A stretch of 64,000 nt of DNA from Paragonimus westermani (taxonomy: Eukaryota; Platyhelminthes; Trematoda; Plagiorchiida; Troglotrematidae). Position numbers and translations under genes: made by a program. Shown in pieces: positions 39,456-50,566 of the stretch; positions within the stretch are counted from its first letter, which is position 1; the number at the start of each line of letters is the position of its first letter. The stretch is taken from the NCBI GenBank assembly GCA_008508345.1, contig QNGE01001220.1, positions 116,804 to 180,803 on the forward strand, written 5' to 3'. Under the pieces are notes generated by a model. It was not told where the DNA came from. It did not search any database and was given only the letters and a program-made list of their open reading frames with translations.

Positions 39456-40514
39456 GTACTACTAACAAACTACTGCTGTCGAGCGTCTGCGTGCCATCAC
39501 GTTTGCTTCGATCCTACATGTGACGACGTTGTACAATGCCGGTGAACCTTGGCAAGGTCGAAGCTGTAACCTGGCACTTTTCGACATTTCGATTGAGGCT
39601 AACTTCTCAAGTGCCAATATAAATATTTTGTAGAAAACGTTGGCGGAACCAAAAAATACGTTAGTGGATCGCAATTGCTTGTAAGTCTCAACACCTTGGT
39701 GCAATAAGTCTATCCAGCTGCAGTTGACTGCATCACATTTCTGGGTTATCCTTATGCGATGTAGATAACCACATAGTGCATAGGTTTTGAACTATGTACT
39801 CATATTCATATATTGCACATTCGATCTACGGATAATTAGTGACACTTTGGCGAATGAGTTTTTGAATACTGGTCGGCGTGCAAACCTTTCCAGATGCATT
39901 GTAACTGTTCGTCTTGATTGAATTTAACAGAAAACATTTGTAAACCCTAATAGACTCTGACCCATAGATCTATGGGAACATTCACCTAGTGCGTCCTCGC
40001 TCGTTCGTGGAAATTAGAGACTTTACAACTTATTTTAGCTATCAGAATAGTAAGTTTAATGTCGCTGTTATCTTTGAAGGAATAGAACATCGCAGGTTCC
40101 TTAAAAAATCAGTCCTATCTTTTAGAACGTGAAAAGCTTTGACATGCTGCTGAGGTCGTTGATCAGTAGTGTAATCTGTACTTAAAATTTCGCGGACGGA
40201 TACAATTCATACCACCCAGTGTTTCCACGGCATAGCGAGTTGAATTGGAAGCTATGAGCTGACTGATGTCCAACGCAGATAAATGTTATAAAACCTATTT
40301 TGAAAAATCGTTCACGTTAGCTTCATCTGTGTGTGCGAAAACATAACCAATCAGTCGACTAGGATTAAAGTTGGCTAATGCATTCCAAGTCTACACCACA
40401 AAAAGTCACAAAACCTCGAGCTAGTATTGGGAAATATGCACATTAATGTCAACACTGGAAGGTTCTGTTGACAACTTGCCAATAAAGCTATTATTAAATC
40501 TGAACGCTCAACCA
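39456..40514. other. No gene recognised
   Basis: Short frames only, no repeat or motif I can place. Confidence 0.55.
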
Positions 40515-40828
40515 CTCTCGCTTGTGAGCAATGATCAGGTTGCCCGATTGTCTCGAGAGGAGACACAGTTATTGCTTGTTAACTCCAATCGATAACCCCG
40601 CGATTAGGACTTCCGAGACAGGTCGAGATCACAGAACTCATTAAACCTGCAAGGCGATGTAGTTCAGATTACTGATGAGTAGTCGGGGATTTGGTTTATT
40701 TTCAAGTTGACCATCACTCACATTTGATCGCAGCGTTCGCATTCAGATACTTTNATGCGAACACTGCGGTCAAATGTGAGTAATGGTCAACTTGAAAATG
40801 AACCAAATCCCCGACTACTCATCAGTAA
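40515..40828. repeat. Family B repeat, fold-back copy B7 with a 74-bp hairpin
   Basis: 40515-40742 is minus-oriented family B core, tail and body; 40755-40828 is the body and tail in plus orientation, ending exactly at the tail ctactcatcagtaa. The two arms 40669-40742 and 40755-40828 are inverted repeats of 74 bp with four mismatches, separated by 12 bases that include an undetermined N at 40754. This is one of the youngest-looking family B copies. It lies on the 3' side of the minus-strand Penelope fragment at 41.1-41.5 kb. Confidence 0.9.
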
Positions 40829-41129
40829 AGCTATTATTGTCAAAGAACGTTAATATTCTTGGCATATATATATTAAAGTAACTGAAAACAGAGCACACAC
40901 TGAGTAGTGAACGATTGGTTATGACGTTTCCGAACTGTGCTAGAATGCGTTATCGAACAAATGAGTGTGTCGGTTTGAGATTGTTCTGCCGCTCACTGTG
41001 TCCGCCTGTCGGTCTCTCTTTGCTCGTTTTTTGGTTCAGTGTCAACAATGCTAACCCAGTGGCTGTCTATGTCGACTTGTCAACTGAACGAATCCCGCGA
41101 ATGGTACAGTAGTACAAGCCGTTCCCCTT
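40829..41129. other. No gene recognised; short AT run
   Basis: Contains a short AT run at 40863-40872 just after B7. No coding or RNA feature identified; decayed Penelope sequence may continue here but I cannot read it. Confidence 0.5.
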
Positions 41130-41496
41130 TCACTTTTGCCCTTAGCTTTCACCAGAGATGAAGGGTGTATTGAGTTTTGCTTATGTAATAGTTGGACTCC
41201 CAGTGGTCGCAGCACCCTTTGTACTGCTCCACTCACGGTACTGGCCCCTCAGTAGATCTAATGTGGTCGGATGTTTCCTCTGTGAGAGATTTCTTTTGCC
41301 CGAGAGCTCTTACAGTTTTGGTGGTTCGAGCACTCAGACTTTTCCTAAGTTCCCCTGTGACATGATCATACGTTATGGAGTCTTTTAAAAGATTGCTTGA
41401 TTCGTCCTCATATTCCTGTCTGTTCAGTATGGCTATGGCGTTATTTTTGTCTGCGGATAGAATGAAATTCTGATCGTTTTTCCTACGTGTCGACAA
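41130..41496 (-). mobile_element. Penelope-like element fragment PLE2b (N-terminal RT region)
   Basis: Minus-strand frame 41496-41233 contains FILSADKNNAIAILNRQEYE, the conserved block before the Penelope RT fingers (in PLE3: LSKPDKDAGIVLMDRL). SSNLLKDSITY follows (PLE3: SILSDSSKF). After a frame break near 41235 the same strand reads YYISKTQYTLHLW, fitting the PTYNLAKxLxxLL block. The match then fades. It belongs to a different Penelope lineage from PLE2 and PLE3, as the block wording differs. It is a 5' fragment lacking the catalytic RT motifs and the GIY-YIG domain. Confidence 0.7.
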
Positions 41497-42949
41497 CGCT
41501 TCATTACGTCACCAAAGAGAGCAGTGTATTTATCCATGCCACCACTTAACTCCAACCAGAAGTGACAGCGATATCATTTGGATAATTATGTAATTGTAAT
41601 GTTTTAACGGGTAAATCAAACACATCCGGTTACAAACTACAAATGAGTTACTACTTTTCGCAACAAGTACAATCTGCTGGGAAATAAGCCTACAGAAATG
41701 AAACATATTAAGCCAAATATTTATCGGGAGTTCACCTGTTTTGTAAGTTTCGTCTGTTTCCACGTTCTCGTTCAGGGCTTGCAAAACCTCAGTGATATCA
41801 TCCGACAAGAGTAACAACGAATGATTTGAGTGCTATACATTTCTTATCAGGTCCGCTTCACTTATTGTTCCCCATTCATTGCAAAGCAGCGTTGAAGCTA
41901 AACTGTCAGAACCGAAATCAGATACATATTTTTGCCTCACACATGTCGGCCGGTTGTGACTGTAATCAGATTCATTCAGACGAGAAAGCCATGTCACGAA
42001 AGTGAATCCAATGGTCTACACACCCGTTATCAAAAGCTCGGGTCGCGTGACAACGTTTGCAGCAAACCTACTACATTCAAGACCCTCCATTTTGGGATAC
42101 AGTGGCGTCAGCTGTACTTGGTATCAACGTATGCAGCACAGTTGGTTCTCTTTCCGGTTAACTTATGGATCGCCCTTCATCTTTCTCGGCCAGGTAAGCG
42201 AGGACTCCGTTAGTTCGCCCACTCTGTCCTCTGGTGAAAACTCGACTACACTGTCCCGCAAAATGAGCTACACATGATAACGTGTCTTCCTCGATGTTGA
42301 TGCATAACCCGTTGCACACCTACAGTGGTTTAATCAGCTACCTGCCCTGACGTACACGATCAAGCCAAGGTGCATGATCTGCTACTGACCAACCCAGATA
42401 TCGATACTAATGACTGCAACAGACGGATAATTGATAGCTGGCGATGCGATCGATTACTTATGTCCCCGGCTCACTTGAGTGTCGTTCGAAATATACTGTT
42501 TGTCCAAAACGGTAAGATCTCATTACAATCTCTAAAGGTATTGATTAGAGGGAGGACTATGTTCACAATTGTTCCTAAGTGAAGTATCTTTGAATTACCA
42601 GTACCGTGTTTCCATCAGCCGTCTTTATCCTTTTTGTTCTGACACAAACCTACACGCGTTATATGTTATTATGTTGTTCTAACAAAATGTATTGATCGTA
42701 AGTTGAGCAAGACTGAAAATTGGAGGCAGCTGTCGCAGTCTTATAAACTGCCCAATCAACCCTTTTTGAAAAGAATTACTGGACTTGAGAACCAATCTTG
42801 TTGGAGCTCTGCACTGGTGCTTTCTACTGCGACAACTAGGACTGGAACCTCGAACATGCTTGTATTAGTCAACTGCGTTCACCACTGCATCATTCACCGG
42901 ACATTGGACACAAACGAGTGATCATATTCGAAAGCCCAACGACAATCCA
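41497..42949. other. No gene recognised
   Basis: Frames of 60-95 codons on both strands without recognisable motif. The minus-strand frame 41530-41817 follows no Penelope block I know. Confidence 0.5.
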
Positions 42950-43035
42950 CTATGAATCACCCTCAGGTTAACCGGCTGCCTGCAGAGGAGCCACAGTAAC
43001 TATACCGTGAACTGTAGTCGCTGAGCCTAAGGCTT
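42950..43035 (-). repeat. Family B core fragment B10, minus strand, next to PLE2
   Basis: caggttaaccggctgcctgc, agaggagccacagtaac and gtgaactgtagtcgctgag align in order with the minus-strand family B core at 40535-40600 (caggttgcccgattgtctcg, agaggagacacagttat, gttaactccaatcgata). It starts within about 10 bp of the last readable Penelope codons of PLE2, on that element's 3' side. Confidence 0.6.
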
Positions 43036-43044
43036 CTCGTTAAA

Positions 43045-44905
43045 TTACAGTCTTAGAAACCATAAAAGCTGTAAACTGGCAGTTTGGTGACCGGAAATTA
43101 ACGTGATTTTCGTCAACGTACATTGGTTACCAACTAATAATAGTTGCACAGTCTGCACTGCCGAAGGCGCTTCATCCATTACTTTCAGACGGGACGATGA
43201 CACCGGAGCTCTTGTTGTACCACCTCTTTTGGTACCGCTATTCACTGTATTCCTAGGATGAAAACGCGACTGTACTTCACGTCAAGTTGCGTGGGATACT
43301 TGTTAGCCCGCAGCATATCTGCAAGTGTGTTTAAGTCTGGTGGGACACTGAATTCTGGTCACAGTCACTGCACTCCGTGAGACAACGTTCGAATCAGCCT
43401 TTTCTTATACCACATTGGACAGAAGCTTTCAAAGTACGTTATCGAGAAAGACGCCAGTAACCCGAAAGTGTCGCGTGGCAAAAAACCCCAGCAAAGTACA
43501 AGTGTGAGTGAACTTCACCGTTGTCACGATTGTTTACTTCTCCGGTCTTCACTAACACCCTCAGCCATTGTGACAACTTTTGTCGTCATCCCAACTGCAC
43601 GCCTACCCTGCACTATCTGGAATTTCCTCTGGTCTATTCTTTTAACGTTACTTTGGTGCTAGTTACAAACCCTATAAATACGAGCGGGTTTGTGACCATA
43701 TTGTCTCCGGGCTGAGCCACATAAAGAAGTTATGTCTGATGGCCAGTTGTCTTCCTGTGTTCATGGGATAGCCTCGTGTGGATGGGTTGTCTGGGCACAG
43801 GGAAACTGTCCGCGTGTACTCCGTTGTTCAGTAAAGTTGATCATCGTTCCGTTATAACCCGTCATTCCGTTCCATTTACGCACCCGTAGATCGAATATCC
43901 ACTTACAACAAGTACAAAATTCTGTTCAAGTAAGCTTTCTGCAAACGGATCTCCCTGTCATGTCATCTGTTCTTCGGAGAACAAAGATACTCAAGAACGA
44001 GAGGCAATTGTTTATTTCATTCTCTCTTACCATTTTGAAGTTTGGATGTGCTTGATTCGACTCCAAGAATAACGCGTTCGAATCACTTGAGTTCTCAAAA
44101 ATGGCTAGAATGTTCTCTACGTAACACTTGTGCACTGTTGGACTTGACAAACTCTCACATAATGAAAATTTTACCTCAGTCATAAAAAAATCAATTAGGA
44201 GTGAACCCTGGGGAGTTCCCACTGCTACGCCGTCCACTTGTGAAAAAAACAGACACCTGACAGTTGTGTTTTACATTGCGTATGCAAGAGTAACACTGAT
44301 TTCAATTCGGACAGTGGCATAGAAAGAGGAGCACTGCTGTTTACAATGAGACTGCAAATGTTAACAACCATTTCATGCAGTGGAACAATTGTGAATAGGG
44401 ACTTCACAGCGAATGAACACACCAGTTTATCCATAGCATTTAAACCATCTGCGTAACTCATAAGTTCAAAGCTGTCATTTGGACAGTATTTCCTGAAACG
44501 TTTTCTGACCGGTTTAAGCAAATTAACTAGACAACGGTCTAAATTGTGCTGGGGTACGTTGCACACTGACATGATGGGCCGAAGTGGGGAATTGGGATTG
44601 TGAGTTTCGAACAATACATATATGTGCTGTGTGCCTGAGTTCAGTGGACTCCAAAACATATAATAGTCGGCAGGAAGTACGTAATTCAACTTCAGTTTTT
44701 CCAATGTGCAATTGATGCCCTTTTCCGAGTCTTGAATATTAACGGCAGTGTCGTCCGGCGAAAACTTCTGAGTGTCACCCAGAACATTAGACATTTTCTT
44801 CAACACAACTCCTGAGCCCGTGTTCGGACTTAAAGACATTAAGTTCTTATTTTGTCTTATTTCCATCACAGTTCGGAAGTGTGCCGGTGTGAGTAGGCTG
44901 CAACG
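43045..44905 (-). mobile_element. Penelope-like element relic PLE2, catalytic sites lost, split by a solo LTR
   Basis: Minus strand, reading from 44905 down. IRQNKNLMSLSPNTGSGVV and NSPLRPIMSVCNVPQHNL are the Penelope N-terminal and RT entry blocks. SFAVKSLFTIVPLHE is motif A with the catalytic Asp replaced by Ala (codon 44408-44410). A frame change near 44230 leads to DGVAVGTPQGSLL (motif B) and YVENILAIF, motif C with Glu-Asn in place of Asp-Asp (44112-44117). After a 473-bp insertion (43438-43910) the same element continues: FCPMWYKKRLIRTLS and ANKYPTQL (post-RT block). Then APSAVQTVQLLL (43245-43045), just ahead of where the GIY-YIG domain should begin. That domain is missing. The element cannot be active. 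Confidence 0.85.
43438..43910 (+). mobile_element. Solo LTR inserted in PLE2, flanked by a 5-bp target duplication
   Basis: The insertion is delimited by the direct repeat AGTAC at 43433-43437 and 43911-43915; removing it rejoins the Penelope reading across the junction. It begins gttatcg and ends acttacaaca. If the preceding C is a mutated T, the ends would be TGTT...AACA, the classical LTR termini. Inside are a TATA box (tataaata, 43673-43680) and a short downstream leader. No gag or pol is present, so the likely origin is LTR-LTR recombination after insertion of a Ty3/Gypsy-type element. I infer the plus orientation from the TATA box. I did not find the matching full element in the window. 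Confidence 0.7.
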
Positions 44906-47900
44906 TTTTTGTTGTTATTTCCAGTGACGATAGACGACGTTTACTAGCATTGATTTTACGGTTGTCCTGGTAGTCAGCATCGCCACATTTTCACTTCTCC
45001 CGCTCGCGTCTGTCAAATCTCTTAAGCTACAACTTTACTCTATGAAGACTTAAGTCAGTGTTGGTAATTAGTAAAACGTCCATGTGTGATCAGTACGTAC
45101 GAAATCTTAGTAGGGAGAACATTAAATGACTTGTGATTTCTCATTGCTTTATTCAGCTAAAATTTGGAAAAAAAATCGGATGTTAAGGTGATGTCTGATG
45201 TTTTCAAGGTCTGCTGCATCCTAGTACCGTTTACAAGTGAATTTCTTTCATTCTTCTTCAGAATCGAATTGCTACCAGTCTACTGAACTGGCCTGTTTTT
45301 CCATATATGTAGAACTGTTGTTTATGTCGACTGACTTCAATGTGCCAACTAATGCTTTTAGAGGTCGATGCTTTCACGAATTAAAACATCGGAATAGATA
45401 TCGTGTATCTGAATGGAATATTTGTTATGTAACTCTGTGGTGTTCTTGGAGACATATACCCCTATATCTGCTTGGCAGTTGCCATTCACTTGAAAGCCTG
45501 TGCTCCTAAGTTAGCATTTTGCGTAACACAGGTGCCTCTCACTCGTTAACACCTTCACACTCAGGTTGTTTTAAACCGAATTATAAGCAGGTATAAGAAG
45601 TGTCAACAGCTAGCTCGATTTTGATTTGTCTAATTTGAAATCTGAACGAATACCAAATGGATCTTGTATTGATCAGTGGAATAAAACGTCGTGTTCTCTT
45701 GAGAAAAGATATCACCAGTATCCAGATTTAACATGTCTTGTGAATATCCGAAATACATTGTTTTGGAAGCAGACGAAGTCACTTGCTTCCGATTAGTAAT
45801 TTCTTAGCGTTGATCACAGATTTCGTGCGCAAAGAAATATGTGCCGTTCTCCCATTTTTGTCAAGCAGATATAACTGTTGACTACCGCATTCTGAATAGG
45901 CAGAATACAAAACCGGATTTAATAATGCAATCATATATTTTAGCAACGCGGCTATCATTTTCCAAGGCTGTATGTCGAGTGTCCTACAATAAATTGCTAC
46001 ACAACAGACAGTCCTTAGGCACACGTCGTCAGTTTGTTCACTTTCAACGACGCTGATTACGGCTTCAAGTTTTCTATCCTTGATTTGGCTGAAAGCTTAC
46101 ACTTTTTGGCTACTTTTTATCCTATAGGCATTTCTCAAACGTTGTGTTCTTTGCTCGTGGTATCACCGTTACTGAAAACGCGGTATAATGTCTTGTCGTA
46201 CAGTGTGCCACGAGGCAGCGTTCCAGCCGAATTGTGGGCACTTACCCTGACCATGTTTCAACCAACAACTCTATAAAGGTTTCCGTGGCCTACTTGTGCA
46301 CAGTTTGCCATTACGAAAACATAGCCAGCGCATTAAAAAGCACTCAAAATTCGATAGTAATTCAAAATTGTAGTGTTCATATTAGGAAAAGAATGACGCA
46401 GAAGACTGATTTATGATTTGTGAACGCAACGTCAAGTCCGTGAAGATAAAAACCCTGACCGACTCAGCTCGATACTCACTCAAAAAAGTGGATGAAATCA
46501 ATTTGTCCTATCGTCATTAGTTTTGCCAGTTTTTCTGTGCAACCTTCGCAGCCCTATTGTGACTCCGGCAACAAGTTGGGGTAAATACAAACAGAGACAG
46601 TAGATCACCAACCTGTCTGCTCCCTGAAGGTTGTTAACTCACATGTCAATTTTATAGACTACTACTGTTCCATGGGTGCATTGCATGAGAAATATTGTTT
46701 CCTTTAGAAGCCGCTTCTGATAAGTAAACAAGTGATACCAAAGTTTCCTTCGTATCGAGGGTGGCAAAATAAATTGATTGATTATAATCGGCTATCTTAA
46801 GCTTACATTTCTCTGCGAACAGTAAGTCAGTCCTCTATGGGAGGTCAGTTATGCAAAACTAAATCTTTTATGCGGAAATGACAGTTGTCTACAGCTATAA
46901 ATGTGATTTGATTACCCGAACCTTGAGATTACGTTTTTACTCGTTTTCAAACGCAGGAATTTCCGTAACCGCACGCTTAGTAACTAAACACTGGACAGTC
47001 AACTGCTTATTGTTGTCTAAGTCGCCTGAATTTGGAATACCGGTCATATAGTAACACTAATTTCCCAACAACTGTTGACCTCGGACCACTCAACTTGAAC
47101 TTACCACTCAAGTTTGGTGAACATTATGTTCCGTTTTCACAAGCTAACCTAGAAGTAGATGGAATTTCGCTTCAAGGCTATCAAAACAGAATTATCCACG
47201 TGAGAACATTGTCAACATGACTGGTCCAGGCAACTATACAGTGAGTGCTCAGAGCTGTGTGATTAAATAGTCAACGACCGATACGCAGAATAAAGATGCC
47301 CGACCATTGGGTATAGTACTTTTGCATCAAACGCTCCTAAGAAACTGTAGTGGCAAGCACGAAACGTCGTACCACGTTTGTTCAAAGGCGAAACCTTGTG
47401 AACTAAACAGCCTATCAACGTTCACGATGACCAACCTGCAGGCCTTCTATCCACATGAATCCATAACCTGAATCCGGGACTTAAACCAAGGATTCTATCA
47501 AACTTATAACATTTATGGGCAAATGGTCCAAACATGAAAACAGACGGGGTTCTGTGTGATTTTACTTCGACTGCGCATTCTTCAAAATGCAACAATTTTG
47601 GTTATCTCTGTGAAATTACATCTTTGTACATTAATACTCCTTGCCTTAGTGTTCATGTATTACAAGCAAACTGATAGTTTGATAAGTTTTAACCTAGTGA
47701 ACTCAGCAGTAGCGATAGGTTTTAGACATAAGCTAAGTGTACGCATCTGACGCCATCTCCATGTCAAAATTCAGTTAGATACAACTGGAGGGTACTTCAG
47801 TTTGTACTACAAGTTTTCCTTTGCTTATAATTTCACTCGCCAGAATAGTTCCGCTTCTCGCAAGGAAAAATCAGACAAAACTCCACCATTTCTATTCACT

Positions 47901-50470
47901 AGGTGACAGAATGGTTCATCATACTACTCAGTTGGCTACAAGACCATGTGTATTGTTTTCTGCTTGCGATTTTCTTCGTTTGTTCTGATTACGAGCGCTG
48001 CCGCAAACAGTCCGTTCGATTTACTTTGAAAGTTGTTTACAAGAAGAGAAATACGTAATGCTGACGATATTAATGGCTAACAGATATTTTAAGAAGCCCG
48101 CTGATGTTTAGAACAGAAGAAAGTGGTCCAAAATTGATGTACCTAGTTCCAAAAGAGCACCACTTAATCAATATCTCAGAAAGTGATAATGTCATAATTG
48201 ACGTGAGGAGTAGGTTGTAGTCTGCATTTAATCACTTTCACCATGCAGCTTTGTTGTGTTTTCTACTTTCATCTCGAGATATCACTCAGCACCGTAACGC
48301 ACTCTGCTGTAACTATGGCCTATTAATTAATCAAGAGTGTAAATGGTGTCCTTATAGATCGGTGTCTGCAACAGAGATCGAACGGCCGAGTGTCCAGATT
48401 GCTGGTGCACGCGATGAGGCAGCAGACATTGTCAGCAGAAGTGCAACTGTCTTCCATGTGCTGCAGCGCAAAGCGTGAATACCGGTCACTTCGATAAACC
48501 AGTCAACTCGTTTAAGGTGTCAACACTCGACCGGAATCCGAGACTGCTTGCATTATCTAAGGCAATACTGATCGTTAAAAACCAGTGGACTTATATATGC
48601 ACGAACCGTTGACTCAGATGTTTTACCTTGGGACTAATACCATCTAAGCGTATGGCGTAAACGCCGAACACTTTCGCTGCTCGCATGTTATGTCTTACTT
48701 TCGCGAATGAAAAAGGTGAACGAAATATTAACGCTCCACGACATACGTCTTCGTTAACAAGCTGAATGCTTTAACCTTGTAAAAATTTCACTGTTTTCCA
48801 CAGACATAAAAATAACTGACAATAAATTTGCACGTCAAAATTTAGGGGACATCATCACAGTGGTGCATCACGATAGCGTCGAGATTGCCCTACACGGTAT
48901 TCGAACGGTTAACGTTCGAATGTGACGTACGCAAAGCATGGAGAACCTAACCTTGTTCTTTCCAACTGCCATCTCCTCTGCGCGTTCTTTGATCGAATTC
49001 AACTGTTTTGTAAACGTTCTCATAAACATCGATGCTTAAAGTGCATCTATGAGTAGCGTAGGGAAGCTTTATGCGTTATTACCAAAGTTGGTCTTCTATT
49101 CTAAAACTTCGAAGCTTTTCTTAGACGACTTTTTGCTTCTCCGATACACTACCTCTCAAAATAACCACTGCCAACCATAAGCGACACGAATCGCGTGGCC
49201 ATATGGATACCGAGTTCCTTTTTCATTGCACACAGAGTTTCAGCTTTCTACTGTTAGTGAGCGCAACTTTCATACGATAGTTCGCAGCAAACTGTGTTAA
49301 CGACTGAGTTCCAGTCAAGTAATTTGTCATTTTCACACGACCCACGGTACTGGAACACATACGAAGGTCAGCAAATAAACAATGTATTTGTCAAACGTTT
49401 TCACGAATTAATGTTCGTGTTCACCTGGAAAGAATGACAAGAGTACCACACTTATGTAACGGATACACAATACGACAGCTGATTCATTCATATGCACATA
49501 AAGTTCATGAAGTGAAAACCTTCAACTCAGCCTCCGATTACAGGGCAAGGTAGACATGGTTATCTAAAAGCCGACTTACCACCCATTGCCATACTTAAGA
49601 CGTCTGTAGTGAAATAATCAGCGAGATGGGCATCAATCAATTTATAATCTGTACGGTTAAACTCTTCAGAAACAACTAAGTGCGGATAGAACGCATTAGA
49701 TCAAATGGTTTACTGTCTCATCAGCGACCCTCAGGAGAGCATGGTTCTCTAGGTTAACATTGCTTAAATCAGTCAAATTTAACCCCTCGCTTACTTCTGA
49801 TATTTTCAAGGTTATTATCTGCAATAACAGTCAGGCAAGAAGATATCGGTCATTCATTGCGGGATTTATTTGGTTTGATTCAATACTGCGAGTACGTGGC
49901 TACATTTTACGACGATTTTCACGTTGTCCGACACAACACTTATTACTGAACACAGAAAGTTACGGTACCTGTAGAATCTACCATCTCTCTGAACCAATAC
50001 CATAGAGAAACTCATGACGTTTCGTTGTTCAGTGAGCAGTACACCGAAGAAAGGTCTGATTGAATGATGACACCGAAACTTCTAGAATCGACTGTCTTAG
50101 ATGATTGGTTTGTGAAAAACTTAAGATAAATGGTTATTTGTTGCATGCAACCTCCTACCGAAGGTAAAGATTTAAAGAGGCCTACCAATTGAAAGCTTGT
50201 TTGATCAATTCAGTGTAGTGTTGCGTTGACCTGGAACACAGTTGTCTTGGAAGAGCTTGTCCAGAATTTCGATACTGGCTGTCGCAAAGATCTATACTGC
50301 CGGCATGGCATAAGACAGGCGAAACTCAAATTTTGTGCATAACTTTCAAAAGAGACCGGCCAAAAGTTTACCTCACTTCGAAGGCTGTGACCAGCTGTGT
50401 GAAGTTTCACTTAAAATTCATCCTGTTCTCGAATAATGGCCACCTAAAATATGGCTTATCAGGTTTACCA
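44906..50470. other. No gene recognised
   Basis: Frames up to about 90 codons, no motif recognised. The longest are at 45237-45509 and 45779-46024. No RNA gene, microsatellite or familiar repeat identified. Confidence 0.5.
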
Positions 50471-50566
50471 GAAGTACTAATCGCTGGGTTATCACTTACA
50501 ATTGCTCGGGCAGCTACTGCGCCTCCTCTCGAGGTAATCCATCAATCTGATCATTGCTAACGGGCG
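50471..50566 (+). repeat. Family B core fragment B8
   Basis: gaagtactaatcgctgggtt, tgcgcctcctctcgagg and tctgatcattgctaacgggc match, in order, gaagtcctaatcgcggggtt, tgtttctcctctcgaga and cctgatcattgctcacaagc of the copy at 61.2 kb. Only the core is left. Confidence 0.75.

Noticed and set aside
42960..43030. GIY-YIG core of PLE2 (minus-strand CGSSAGSRLT)
   Set aside because: The same bases align base for base with the family B core, which explains them better; the resemblance to CGSSYIGRT is coincidental.
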